From CAVRZR01 sp964354215 (GTDB taxonomy: Bacteria > Actinomycetota > Coriobacteriia > Anaerosomatales > CAVRZR01): a stretch of 64,000 nucleotides of DNA. The notes below the pieces were generated by a model. It was not told where the DNA came from. It did not search any database and saw only the letters and a list, made by a program, of their open reading frames with translations. Shown in pieces: positions 1 through 7,981 of the stretch; the first letter of the stretch is position 1; each line of letters opens with the position of its first letter. The stretch is taken from positions 1 through 64,000 of the forward strand of contig CAYGYT010000004.1 in assembly GCA_964354215.1 (NCBI GenBank). Reading direction: 5' to 3'. The translations under genes were made by a program, and so were the position numbers.

Positions 1-270
1 TACCTGCTTGCCGACGGTCGTCTCGTGAACCTCTCCTGCGCCGAAGGTCACCCTGCGAGCGTCATGGACATGTCGTTTGCCAACCAGGCGTTGTCCGCCG
101 AGTACCTGATGAAGACGGCCGCGTCGCTCGAGGCGGGTGTCTACCCGGTGCCCACTGAGATCGACGAAGCAATCGCCGCGCTCAAGCTCGCGACCATGGG
201 CGTGAAGATCGATACACTCACCGAAGAGCAGCAGGCATACCTGTGCTCGTGGCAGGAAGGTACCTGCTAG
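1..270 (+). CDS. ahcY: S-adenosylhomocysteine hydrolase, C-terminal part
   Basis: The last 89 codons of adenosylhomocysteinase read in frame from the first base, so the start and NAD-binding core lie outside the window. The enzyme splits S-adenosylhomocysteine into adenosine and homocysteine in the cytoplasm. The visible part has the family's closing segment: NLSCAEGHPASVMDMSFANQ, then a helical tail ending EQQAYLCSWQEGTC. The family's usual KPDHYRY tail is replaced by this shorter ending, as in other bacterial short forms. mtnA starts two bases after the stop, which groups recycling of two SAM by-products. Confidence 0.93.
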   Translation, partial: YLLADGRLVNLSCAEGHPASVMDMSFANQALSAEYLMKTAASLEAGVYPVPTEIDEAIAALKLATMGVKIDTLTEEQQAYLCSWQEGTC

Positions 271-272
271 CG

Positions 273-1508
273 ATGGGCGCCGAGAAGCTTCCCAAGACGA
301 TCTGGTGGGAGGACGGCAAGGTCCGCCTCATCGACCAATCGCGTTTGCCCCTCGTGGGCGACGTGCTCGAGTGCACCGGCTACCAGGGCGTGTGCATCGC
401 AATCCAAGGTATGGCGGTACGCGGTGCGCCAGCGCTCGGAGTCGCCGCGGCACTGGCGATCGCAGCCTGGGCCCAGAACGAGACCGACGACATCGACGAC
501 ATCGACGAGTTCATCGGGTTGCTCCAGGAGGTCGCCGATGAAGTGGCGGCGGCCAGGCCGACGGCCGTGAACCTCTCGTGGGGTGCTGAACGCATGCGGC
601 GGCTCGCGATCGACAACGCCGATCTCACCGTGCCCGAGATGCGTGAGCTCATCCTGACCGAGGCGCTGGCGATGGTCGAAGAGGACGAGGCGCGCAACCG
701 CGAGCTCGGCAAGCACGGCGCCGAGCTTCTCGGCGAGGACTCGAAGGTTCTCACGCACTGCAACGCAGGCTCGCTCGCGACGGCGTACTTCGGCACCGCG
801 CTCGGCGTCATCTTCACCGCGCACGAGCAAGGCAAGATCGCACACGTATGGGTCGACGAGACCCGGCCCGTCATGCAAGGTGCGCGTCTCACCACCTGGG
901 AGCTCATGATGGCCGGCGTTTCGTGCGCGCTCATCACCGACAGCATGGCCGCGTGGGTCATGCAGCAGGGCGCCGTTGACGCGGTCATCGTCGGCGCCGA
1001 TAGGATCGCGGCCAACGGCGACGTGGCGAACAAGATCGGCACGTACGGCCTGGCCGTCGCAGCACACGAGCACGGCATCCCCTTCTACGTGGCTGCGCCC
1101 TCTTCGACGGTCGACCTCACGATAGGAAGCGGCGCGGACATTCCCATCGAGCAGCGCAATCCCGACGAGGTCACGGGCGTCACGTGGGCATCGGTGTTCG
1201 AGTCGACCGATCCTGCGGTTACCCGCGCCTTCGACGCGCTCACTGAGAAGGGACCGTACGAAATTCCGCTCGGCAAGGGCCATCGGATGATCGTGGCGCG
1301 CAAAGGCGGGGCCTACCAGCTCGACGGCTGGGCGCGAATCGCTCCCGAGAACGTGCCTGTCTACAATCCCGCGTTCGACGTCACACCCGCCAAGTACGTG
1401 ACGGCGATCATTACCGAGCGCGGTGTGGCGCGGCCCGACTACGAGATGTCGCTGGCGCTCTCTTGCATGGGCTCGGGTGCGATGCACGAGCTCACGGCGC
1501 GCGAGTAG
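273..1508 (+). CDS. mtnA: Methylthioribose-1-phosphate isomerase
   Basis: Converts 5-methylthioribose-1-phosphate to the ribulose form in the methionine salvage pathway; it belongs to the eIF2B-alpha-like superfamily. The ATG at 273 gives the expected N-terminus (KTIWWEDGKVRLIDQ). An in-frame GTG at 243 would overlap ahcY and add unrelated residues. The catalytic cysteine lies in THCNAGSLAT (near residue 161) and the catalytic aspartate in GADRIAANGD (near residue 243). At 411 residues it is somewhat longer than typical members, with about 20 extra residues after the normal ITERGV ending. It sits directly behind ahcY, probably in one operon. Confidence 0.93.
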   Translation: MGAEKLPKTIWWEDGKVRLIDQSRLPLVGDVLECTGYQGVCIAIQGMAVRGAPALGVAAALAIAAWAQNETDDIDDIDEFIGLLQEVADEVAAARPTAVNLSWGAERMRRLAIDNADLTVPEMRELILTEALAMVEEDEARNRELGKHGAELLGEDSKVLTHCNAGSLATAYFGTALGVIFTAHEQGKIAHVWVDETRPVMQGARLTTWELMMAGVSCALITDSMAAWVMQQGAVDAVIVGADRIAANGDVANKIGTYGLAVAAHEHGIPFYVAAPSSTVDLTIGSGADIPIEQRNPDEVTGVTWASVFESTDPAVTRAFDALTEKGPYEIPLGKGHRMIVARKGGAYQLDGWARIAPENVPVYNPAFDVTPAKYVTAIITERGVARPDYEMSLALSCMGSGAMHELTARE

Positions 1509-1517
1509 GCTCGCGCG

Positions 1518-2435
1518 GTGTCCGCCGTCTCGCTTGCGGGCATCATCCTGACGTTCGTCGCGATCGTTGGGGTCGGGTGGCTGCTTCGTGCGACGGGGCG
1601 TCTTTCCGCCGAGGACGCGCGGCCCATCAACGCGCTCATCCTCTACGTCGGGCTGCCCGCCTTCATCATCCGGGCGGTGCACGGCGCGCGGCTTGATGCC
1701 CGGCTCGCCGTCGTGGTGGGCATCGCTTGGGCGGTGTTCGCCGCCGTGCTGCTCGTCTCCCTAGCCGTGGCGCGTGCCCTGAAGCTCCCGCCCGCCGTTA
1801 CCGGCGGGTTCCTCTTGGCCGCCGCGCTCGGCAACACGGGCTACATCGGCTATCCGGTCGCTCAGGCATTCCTCGGCGAGAATGCGTTGCCGCGCGCCAT
1901 CTTCTACGACGTGTTCGGTACGGTGGGCGCGCTCCTCCTCGTCGGACTCGTGCTTGCGGAGCACTACGGCGAGGGCGAGGTGAAACGGCAGCACCCCGTT
2001 CGGGAGATCCTCGGGTTTCCAGCCGTCATCGCGCTTGCCGTCGGCATTGTCACGCGTCCGATCGTGTTTCCGAGTCTGGTAAGCCAGGGTTTGGAGATCC
2101 TCGCTAGTCTCGTCGTGCCGCTCATCATGATCTCCGTTGGGCTCTCGCTTCGTGCCGGCGTGCTCCGCCGCTGGGCCGTGCCTCTGAGCGCGGTTGTCGT
2201 GCTGAGGCTTCTGCTCGCCCCGCTGCTCGCCCTCGCCTTTGGACGAGTGGTGCTCGGGAGTGATTCGCAGGCGCTCAGGCTGATCACGTTGCAGGCGGGG
2301 ATGCCCGCCATGATGCTTACGCTCATCGTAGGGGCGCGTTTCGAACTGGATACCGACTTCATCGCTTCGGCGATCCTCGTGACCACCGTCGCATCGGCGC
2401 TGAGCATCCCGCTCATCCAGGCGCTCGTGTTCTAG
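1518..2435 (+). CDS. AEC family transporter (auxin efflux carrier type)
   Basis: A 305-residue integral membrane protein made almost entirely of hydrophobic segments (about ten), with the AEC-family pattern: conserved first helix, LILYVGLPAFIIRAV, and GNTGYIGYPVAQAFLG in the middle. The family moves small organic acids or amino-acid-like solutes; the substrate cannot be read from sequence. The start is a GTG ten bases after the mtnA stop, so co-transcription with mtnA is likely. The last helix, with QAGMPAMMLTLIVGARF, is also typical. Confidence 0.85.
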   Translation: MSAVSLAGIILTFVAIVGVGWLLRATGRLSAEDARPINALILYVGLPAFIIRAVHGARLDARLAVVVGIAWAVFAAVLLVSLAVARALKLPPAVTGGFLLAAALGNTGYIGYPVAQAFLGENALPRAIFYDVFGTVGALLLVGLVLAEHYGEGEVKRQHPVREILGFPAVIALAVGIVTRPIVFPSLVSQGLEILASLVVPLIMISVGLSLRAGVLRRWAVPLSAVVVLRLLLAPLLALAFGRVVLGSDSQALRLITLQAGMPAMMLTLIVGARFELDTDFIASAILVTTVASALSIPLIQALVF

Positions 2436-2494
2436 GGTCGTCGCCTCGCGTGTGCCGAGGTACGGGCGAGCGCGCGGAGGAAGGACGCACCGGA

Positions 2495-3181
2495 ATGCCG
2501 AACCTGCTGCAGGGACTGCTCGACGGGATGCTCGAGCTCGTGTACCCGACTCGATGCGCGGGATGCGATCTGCCCGGGAGTGTCCTCTGTGACGCCTGCC
2601 GGGATTCTCTCCCGCTGATCGACGCTTGGAGCGCCTGCCCGCGGTGCGGTGCGCCGTTCGGATGGCTCGTGTGCACCGAGTGCTGGGATCGGGAGTTGGC
2701 GTTCGCTCGTGGTATCGCCCTTGGATCGCTCGAGCAGCCGCTCTCACGCATCGTGACGCTCTACAAGGATGCGGGGGAGCGTCGGCTTGCGACCGAGCTT
2801 GCCGAGCTGCTGTTCGGCGCGACCAAGCCGTGGCGCGGGTGGCCCGACCTCGTGACCTGCGTTCCGGCAACCGAGCGCGCCCGGCGGCGGCGGGGGTTCG
2901 ATCACGCGCTCGACATCTCCCTTGGACTCGCGGAGCTCCTCGACGTGCCCCATGCGCAGGCCCTCTCGCGCGAGCGGGCACTCGACCAGCGGGCGCTCGG
3001 ACGCAATGACCGCTTCGCCAACGCCGCGGGCACGTTTCGCGCATCGAGCGCGCTTGCGGGTAACGTGCTGCTCGTCGACGACGTGCTCACCACCGGCGCG
3101 ACTCTCGACGACGCCGCACGGGCTCTTCTCGCCGCCGGGGCAGCCGAGGTTCGTGTGGCGACGATCGCACGGGCGTGGTAG
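2495..3181 (+). CDS. comF: ComF family phosphoribosyltransferase-like protein
   Basis: A 228-residue ComFC-type protein: an N-terminal double zinc ribbon (CAGC...CDAC and CPRC...CTEC, residues about 15-70) followed by a type I phosphoribosyltransferase fold with the PRPP loop VLLVDDVLTTGATLDDA near the C-terminus. Homologues take part in DNA uptake, but the family is also widespread outside competent bacteria. The ATG at 2495 was chosen because GGAGGAAGG lies about ten bases upstream; an earlier GTG at 2450 has no such site. In many Gram-positives comF lies next to hpf and secA; here the same genes follow, spaced out by a transporter and signalling genes. Confidence 0.88.
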   Translation: MPNLLQGLLDGMLELVYPTRCAGCDLPGSVLCDACRDSLPLIDAWSACPRCGAPFGWLVCTECWDRELAFARGIALGSLEQPLSRIVTLYKDAGERRLATELAELLFGATKPWRGWPDLVTCVPATERARRRRGFDHALDISLGLAELLDVPHAQALSRERALDQRALGRNDRFANAAGTFRASSALAGNVLLVDDVLTTGATLDDAARALLAAGAAEVRVATIARAW

Positions 3182-3195
3182 TCGACACGGCAGGC

Positions 3196-3204
3196 TGCTA
3201 GAAT
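3196..3204 (+). promoter_or_regulatory. Extended -10 promoter element before the ncRNA
   Basis: GGCTGCTAGAAT contains a TAGAAT -10 hexamer (3199-3204) preceded by TGC, an extended -10. Transcription would start near 3211, where the folded RNA begins. No convincing -35 is visible. The same GCTAGAAT-like box recurs upstream of several other genes in the window (12031, 15820, 25188, 35706). Confidence 0.45.
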
Positions 3205-3207
3205 GAC

Positions 3208-3462
3208 CCTCGCTTCCACCCGGGTCTGTGGTTGCGGGCGAAAGCCCAAGTCCATGGTAGGCGCGGCCGAAGGGACCCACGTAAGCCGGAGGTCAACGTG
3301 CCTCCGAGTGAGCATGGCGCGCCTTAGGGGTAAGTCGTACCGCCCGCCCGGCTTCACGGCCGGTCTCCGGGCGAGAGGGCCGTTAGTGAGATAACATCAA
3401 GCGGAAGCCCCGGTACGCGAGTGTGGGGCCAAAGACCAGGTCAGCCGGGTGGAGGCACTTCC
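3208..3462 (+). ncRNA. Structured non-coding RNA, probable raiA motif
   Basis: The roughly 310 bases between comF and the next gene contain no plausible ORF but fold strongly. A 12-pair closing helix joins GCTTCCACCCGG (3212-3223) to CCGGGTGGAGGC (3445-3456), with one U-G pair. Inside are a GGGC-GAAA-GCCC tetraloop hairpin (3236-3247), GGCGCG/CGCGCC (from 3260 and 3318), CGGAGG/CCTCCG (3287 and 3301), CGCCCGG/CCGGGCG, and GCCCC/GGGGC near the 3' end. Its place after comF and upstream of hpf is the classical genomic setting of the raiA motif RNA of Firmicutes and Actinobacteria. The class name is inferred from context, size and complexity; the fold is seen directly. Confidence 0.6.
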
Positions 3463-3492
3463 GGTCCGACCGCTACGCCGAAGAGGCCATCC

Positions 3493-4308
3493 ATGCGCTT
3501 GTCCGCTCCCATGCGGCTCCTGCTGCTGTCCGTGCTCGTACTCGCACTTGCCGCGTCGGCCTGTTCGCCGAAGCCGAAGGAATCCGCTCGTCAGGAGCCG
3601 AAGGTGAAGCCCCCCGCTGTGTCCGAAGCGGGCGTGTTGTCGGTGGGCATCGACTTGGACTATCCGCCGTTCGGCGGGGTCGACAAGGGCAAGCAGGCCG
3701 GTATCGACGTCGACGTCGCGCGCGCTCTTGCCGCCGACCTCGGCCTCGATCTCCGCATCGTGAGCGTCGTGCCAAGCGAGGCCGCCTCAGCGCTTGCCTC
3801 GGGCTCGGTCGACGCTGTCTTCTCGGTGTCTATCACCTCCGCGACCGTCACGACCATGACGATCGCGGGAAGCTACATCGCCGACGGGCCGGCCTTCTTC
3901 ACCACGGCCGATGACACCATGACGGTCGACGCGATCGGCGACAGGGCCGTTGGAGCTCAGAGCGGCTCGCCAGCGTTCTGGGCGCTCCGGGAAGCGCTCG
4001 GTGAGGACGTGGTCCAGGGCTACCCGACGCTTCGCGATGCGTTCGGGGTCCTCGCTGACGGGAAGCTCGCTGTCGTCGCCGGCGATGCTCTCGTGGGCGC
4101 CTACATTGCCCGCGACTTTCCCAAGATTCGATACGCCGGCCAGTTCGGTGCCGCCCGCGCGCTTGCGGTCGCCGTGGCCAAAGACAATACGGCGCTCGCT
4201 GACGCCGTCCGGGACTCGCTCGATGAGCTAGCGGCCAACGGCACGCTCGCCACGGTGCGGCGTACGTGGGTGGGCGACCTTCCCGAGCTCGAACTGCCCA
4301 GGGAGTAG
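3493..4308 (+). CDS. Amino-acid ABC transporter substrate-binding lipoprotein
   Basis: A family 3 solute-binding protein in normal domain order. The ATG at 3493 opens a signal peptide with lipobox LAASAC, so the mature protein is lipid-anchored outside the membrane. The mature part begins VLSVGIDLDYPPFGG, typical of polar amino-acid binders, followed by a second lobe (VGAQSGSPAFWALREALG) and the closing helix before TWVGDLPELE. A weak purine-rich site (GAAGAGG) precedes the start. The conserved TxxR ligand motif of lobe one reads TSATVTTM, so the usual carboxylate-binding arginine is not obvious; ligand choice may differ from ordinary amino acids. It precedes a second binding protein and an ABC permease/ATPase pair. 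Confidence 0.85.
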   Translation: MRLSAPMRLLLLSVLVLALAASACSPKPKESARQEPKVKPPAVSEAGVLSVGIDLDYPPFGGVDKGKQAGIDVDVARALAADLGLDLRIVSVVPSEAASALASGSVDAVFSVSITSATVTTMTIAGSYIADGPAFFTTADDTMTVDAIGDRAVGAQSGSPAFWALREALGEDVVQGYPTLRDAFGVLADGKLAVVAGDALVGAYIARDFPKIRYAGQFGAARALAVAVAKDNTALADAVRDSLDELAANGTLATVRRTWVGDLPELELPRE

Positions 4309-4381
4309 AGGGAGTCTCCGCGGCGTCGGGCGCATAAAGTTCGTGCCATTCTGCATAGAATCCTCCCCGCCTGCGCGGCTT

Positions 4382-4410
4382 TTCACATTGCCCGGCCGTT
4401 GGTGTATCGT
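4382..4410 (+). promoter_or_regulatory. Candidate sigma-70-type promoter
   Basis: TTCACA (4382-4387), a 17-base spacer and TATCGT (4405-4410) lie about 75 bases upstream of the second binding-protein gene. Spacing is ideal, each box has four or five matches to consensus, and the start codon is preceded by a strong GAGGAGGAAGC ribosome-binding site. Confidence 0.5.
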
Positions 4411-4484
4411 TATTCACCGCAGTCGTACTCACGCGCCATTCTTCGGGCGCGCCGTATGTTGAAACAGGGGAACGAGGAGGAAGC

Positions 4485-5342
4485 ATGTCAAACGCTCGGA
4501 AGTTCATGTTGCTGCTGCTGGCGCTGGCGCTCGCTGTCGGCGTGCTCGGACTGGTCGGCTGCGGTGGAGACACCTCGGACACCGAGGAGCCGGCTGCCAC
4601 ACAGATCAAGTCGGTCGACGACCTGAAATCGGGCGACAAGGTTGGCGTGCAATCCGGGACCACCGGCGAGAAGTGGGCCAAGGAGAACCTGGCCGAGGGC
4701 GTCGAGGTCGTGCCGTACGACGACGTGCTCGCGGCGTTCGGTGCTCTGCAGGCCGGCGACGTGAAGGGCGTCATCAACGACCTCCCCATCTCTCAGGACG
4801 TTGTCAAGGACGAGACTCGAGGTCTCGAGATCGTTCAGGAGATCAAGACCGATGAGGCCTACGGCTTTGCGTTCAGCAAGGAGAACACCGCGCTGCGCGA
4901 CGCCGTGAACTGGGGTCTTGCTGAGGTCATCGCTGCCGGCGAGTACGACACCATCTACGAGAAGTGGTTCGGGGCCAAGCCGATGTCGATGCCTGAGGCC
5001 ACGAGCAACGCTCAGAAGCCGGCTTCGACCCCCAAGACGCTGACTCCGGGCAAGATCATCATCGGCTCTGACGTTGCCTTCCCGCCGTTCGAGAACGTCG
5101 AGGGCGGCCAGACGGTTGGTTTCGACGTCGACCTTATGGCCGCCATCGGCAAGATGATCGGACTGGGAATCGAGTTCAAGAGCTACAAGTTCGACGCGCT
5201 GATCACGGGTCTGCAGTCCGGCACCGAGTTCGACATGGTCGCTTCGGCCATGACGATCACCGATGAGCGCAAGCAGTCGATCGACTTCTCGGATCCCTAC
5301 ATCACCTCGAACCAATCGCTCGCTGTCCAGAAGGCACAGTAG
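4485..5342 (+). CDS. Circularly permuted amino-acid-binding lipoprotein
   Basis: A 285-residue lipoprotein (signal peptide, lipobox GLVGC) whose two halves are in reversed order compared with normal family 3 binding proteins. Residues about 40-165 are what is usually the second half: IKSVDDLKSGDKVGVQSGTT, the lobe-two core, and the normal C-terminal helix ending YDTIYEKWFGAKP. A Ser/Thr/Pro/Lys-rich linker follows. Residues about 188-283 are what is usually the first half: IIIGSDVAFPPFENVEGG, GFDVDLMAAIGK, the TITDER ligand motif and DFSDPYITSNQSLAVQ. All parts of one binding protein seem present once, with a new start at the hinge crossover. The permease gene follows after a hairpin, so it likely feeds that transporter. 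Ligand is probably a polar amino acid. Confidence 0.88.
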   Translation: MSNARKFMLLLLALALAVGVLGLVGCGGDTSDTEEPAATQIKSVDDLKSGDKVGVQSGTTGEKWAKENLAEGVEVVPYDDVLAAFGALQAGDVKGVINDLPISQDVVKDETRGLEIVQEIKTDEAYGFAFSKENTALRDAVNWGLAEVIAAGEYDTIYEKWFGAKPMSMPEATSNAQKPASTPKTLTPGKIIIGSDVAFPPFENVEGGQTVGFDVDLMAAIGKMIGLGIEFKSYKFDALITGLQSGTEFDMVASAMTITDERKQSIDFSDPYITSNQSLAVQKAQ

Positions 5343-5368
5343 GCCAGGAGAGGTTCGCGCACACGTCC

Positions 5369-5400
5369 GAGGGCCGACGACGAAATCGTCGTCGGCCCTC
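5369..5400 (+). terminator. Strong intercistronic hairpin
   Basis: GAGGGCCGACGACGA (5369-5383) is perfectly complementary to TCGTCGTCGGCCCTC (5386-5400). No T-run follows, so it may act as a partial terminator or as an mRNA stabiliser that keeps binding-protein levels above those of the permease. Confidence 0.65.
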
Positions 5401-5431
5401 TGCCTAATCCGGGACCGGCAGGGGGCTCGCC

Positions 5432-6289
5432 GTGGACGCGCTCAGCCAGTGGTGGTACGCCAACACCATGACCAACCTGTTCTTCTCGCCGAAGGTCGCG
5501 GCGGAGTCGTTCACGATCATCCTGACTGCCTTCCCGGTCTCGGTGGCGTTCGGTGTGGTGTCGTTCGTACTCGCGATACCGGGCGGCCTGGTGCTCGCGT
5601 TCATGAAGATGGCGCGCACGCGATGGGCGCGCTGGCCGGCGACGCTCTACGTGGACGTCATTCGTGGGACGCCGATCTTCCTGCAGATCCTGATCGTCTT
5701 TTTCGGGGTGCCCCTGCTGCCGTTCTGGCGGACTATCGTCACGGGGAACCCGTGGTTGAATCAGGCTGGCCCGCTCGGTGTGACGTGGACGCTTTGGTTG
5801 CGCGGCCTGCTGGTGCTGAGCTTGAACTCGGCCGCGTACATGTGCGAGATCTTCCGCGCCGGGATCCAGTCGATCCCCAAGGGCCAGATGGAGGCTGCTC
5901 GCTCGCTCGCGATGACCACTCCGCAGGCCATGCAGTACGTGATCATCCCGCAGACGATCCGTCGGATCTTGCCGACGATGATGAGCGAGTTCATCCTTCT
6001 GTATAAGGACACCGCGCTGCTCGCCGCCGTCGGTATCGCCGAGATGACGCTTCGCGCCCGACAGGTCGCCGTCACGCGGTTCAACATCACCCCCTACGTG
6101 GTCGCGGCTCTGTTCTACCTCGTCGTCACGATTCCACTCGGACGGTTCGTTGCCAACTACGAGAACAGGCTCGCCGTGGCCGAGGGCGGCGGGGGCGCCC
6201 ACAAGAAGCGTCCCCCACTGGTGCCGCAACCGGTCGATTCCGAGCATGTGATTCCGCACGACAACCTCGTGCCGCCTGAGGGGTTGTGA
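5432..6289 (+). CDS. Polar amino-acid ABC transporter permease
   Basis: A 285-residue membrane protein of the HisM/GlnP type. The N-terminal part has FTIILTAFPVSVAFGVVSFV, then the family signature YVDVIRGTPIFLQILI, and the cytoplasmic EAA loop reads GQMEAARSLAMTTPQAMQYV, which docks on the ATPase. A loop of about 40 residues (PFWRTIVTGNPWLNQAG) enlarges the segment before the fourth helix. The C-terminus carries an extra hydrophilic tail of about 45 residues after NYENRL. The start is a GTG; the stop touches the ATPase gene, so the two are translationally linked. Confidence 0.9.
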   Translation: MDALSQWWYANTMTNLFFSPKVAAESFTIILTAFPVSVAFGVVSFVLAIPGGLVLAFMKMARTRWARWPATLYVDVIRGTPIFLQILIVFFGVPLLPFWRTIVTGNPWLNQAGPLGVTWTLWLRGLLVLSLNSAAYMCEIFRAGIQSIPKGQMEAARSLAMTTPQAMQYVIIPQTIRRILPTMMSEFILLYKDTALLAAVGIAEMTLRARQVAVTRFNITPYVVAALFYLVVTIPLGRFVANYENRLAVAEGGGGAHKKRPPLVPQPVDSEHVIPHDNLVPPEGL

Positions 6290-6294
6290 TAGCC

Positions 6295-7083
6295 ATGTGT
6301 CCGACGGAGATTCCGCAGGCGATCAAGGCTCCGGAACTGGGCTTTGACGGCCCCATCGTCCGAATCAAGAACCTGAAGAAGTACTTTGGCGATCTCGAGG
6401 TGCTGCGCGATGTAGACCTCGAGGTGCGCAAGGGCGAGGTGGTCGTCATTCTGGGGCCCAGCGGCTCTGGCAAGTCGACGATGCTCAGGTGTGTGAATAA
6501 GCTCGAGGAGGCCACGGGCGGCGAGATCTGGTTCGAAGACATCCAGATCACCGACCCCAAGACGAACATCAACAAGGTGCGTCAGCGTATCGGCATGGTG
6601 TTCCAGCAGTTCAATCTCTTCCCGCACCTCACAGCCAAGGGCAACGTCATGTTGGCGCAGCGCAAGGTGCTGAAGCGCCACACAGCGGAGGCCGAGCGCA
6701 TCGCCGTCGAACAGCTCAACAAGGTCGGGCTGGGAGACCGTGTGGACTACTTCCCGGCGCAGCTGTCCGGCGGCCAGCAGCAGCGCGTCGCGATCGCCCG
6801 GGCGCTCGCGATGGACCCGCACCTCATGCTGTTCGACGAGGTGACGAGCGCGCTCGACCCCGAACTCGTCCGGGGTGTCCTCGACGTCATGAAGGCGCTC
6901 GCCAAGGGCGGCATGACGATGATGGTCGTGACGCACGAGATGGGGTTTGCGCGCGACGTAGCCGACCGGGTCGTGTTCATGGATGGCGGGTACATCGTCG
7001 AGCAGGGCACGCCCGAACAGGTACTCGATAATCCGGAGTCCGATCGCACGAAGGACTTCCTCGGTCATATTCACATGACGTAG
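6295..7083 (+). CDS. Amino-acid ABC transporter ATP-binding protein
   Basis: A GlnQ/HisP-type ATPase of about 262 residues. Walker A is GPSGSGKST, the Q loop lies in MVFQQFNLFPHLTAKGN, the signature is LSGGQQQRVAIARALA, Walker B is LMLFDEVTSALDPE, and the switch histidine is in VVTHEMGFA. It would power import with the permease just upstream and one or both binding lipoproteins. Two starts are possible: GTG 6286, overlapping the permease stop as GTGA, or ATG 6295, which sits 11 bases after GAGGGG. ATG 6295 is preferred on spacing. Confidence 0.93.
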   Translation: MCPTEIPQAIKAPELGFDGPIVRIKNLKKYFGDLEVLRDVDLEVRKGEVVVILGPSGSGKSTMLRCVNKLEEATGGEIWFEDIQITDPKTNINKVRQRIGMVFQQFNLFPHLTAKGNVMLAQRKVLKRHTAEAERIAVEQLNKVGLGDRVDYFPAQLSGGQQQRVAIARALAMDPHLMLFDEVTSALDPELVRGVLDVMKALAKGGMTMMVVTHEMGFARDVADRVVFMDGGYIVEQGTPEQVLDNPESDRTKDFLGHIHMT

Positions 7084-7241
7084 GAATTCCGTGGCGCCGC
7101 AATCTGCTGCGCTCCTCACAGCATCTGAGCCCGCACGTCCGACTTCAGGTCCTCGGCCCATTTCCGACATCCAACAGCGCCCAGCATTGCCTTGGCGTGG
7201 GTATGGTTATCTTGGAGACTGGACCACTAAGGAGGCTGGCG

Positions 7242-7790
7242 ATGCAGATCGTGGTCAAAGGGCGTCACATGACCGTGGCCGACCCAATCCGTGAGTACGC
7301 CGAAGAGAAGATCGCGAAAGCTGGCAAGGTGTTCGACCACAACACGATTACTGCCGAAGTCGAGCTCTACCACGAGAAGAACCCGTCGATCGAGAAGAAC
7401 CAGATCGCCGAGGTCACGGTCTATACGAAGGGGCCGGTCATTCGTGCCAAGGAAGCGGCGACCGATATGTACGCCGCGATCGATCTCGTCTCCGAGAAGC
7501 TCGAGAAGCAGTTCCGCAAGTACAAGGGCAAGATCAAGGACCGCCACTCCGCGAAGGGCGCGCCGCCGCCCATCCCCGCTCCGGAGATCGCACTCGAGGA
7601 GGAAGAGGAGCGCACCATCGTCAAGACGAAGGTGCTGCAAGTCAAGCCCATGACCGAAGAGGAGGCCATGCTTCAGATGGAGCTCCTCGGCCACGACTTC
7701 TTCGTGTTCGTCTCGTCGGAAACCGAGCTCGTGAACGTGCTCTACCGCCGCAAAGACGGGAACTACGGGCTGATCGAACCGAGGGTCTAG
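7242..7790 (+). CDS. hpf: Long-form ribosome hibernation promoting factor
   Basis: A 182-residue HPF/RaiA protein that binds idle ribosomes. Residues about 1-105 form the ribosome-binding domain (QIVVKGRHMTVADPIREYAE, then DMYAAIDLVSEKLEKQFRKY). After a Pro/Glu-rich linker, residues about 125-182 form the dimerisation domain of the long form (KPMTEEEAMLQMELLGHDFF, YRRKDGNYGLIEP), which in this family joins two ribosomes into 100S particles. The ATG at 7242 follows AAGGAGG with six to seven bases between. The comF-hpf-secA order is conserved in spirit, and the folded RNA at 3208 may belong to the same functional neighbourhood. Confidence 0.95.
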   Translation: MQIVVKGRHMTVADPIREYAEEKIAKAGKVFDHNTITAEVELYHEKNPSIEKNQIAEVTVYTKGPVIRAKEAATDMYAAIDLVSEKLEKQFRKYKGKIKDRHSAKGAPPPIPAPEIALEEEEERTIVKTKVLQVKPMTEEEAMLQMELLGHDFFVFVSSETELVNVLYRRKDGNYGLIEPRV

Positions 7791-7866
7791 AGACGCGGGA
7801 GGAAACGCATCGGGGTCCGCCGAACCCGGCGCGCGTGCGTCGGGCTCGCTCGTCTCCGTTACCTTG

Positions 7867-7896
7867 TTGACACCGCTTCTTGGCCGAACCTAGAGT
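7867..7896 (+). promoter_or_regulatory. Promoter of the 7982-11974 gene group
   Basis: A perfect TTGACA (7867-7872), an 18-base spacer and TAGAGT (7891-7896) lie about 85 bases before the ATG at 7982. This is the best sigma-70-type match in the window. A small inverted repeat, TCTCG/CGAGA, sits in the leader near 7921-7935. Confidence 0.6.
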
Positions 7897-7981
7897 AGGG
7901 TCTAGTCGAGGCCCCCGCGATCTCGAACGGCGAGACGTGGTCGCAGGTTGTAGCAACCGTCGTGGGAATCAGGGAGCGCTC

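Noticed and set aside
3208..3462. RNase P RNA, SRP RNA, 6S RNA or cobalamin riboswitch
   Set aside because: None of their conserved sequence blocks (for example GAGGAAAGTCCGG, GGAAGGAAGCAGC, the B12 box) was found.
3182..3492. Short ORFs or an N-terminal extension of the binding protein from 3421
   Set aside because: The region forms a strong RNA fold, and the lipoprotein signal peptide starts cleanly at 3493.
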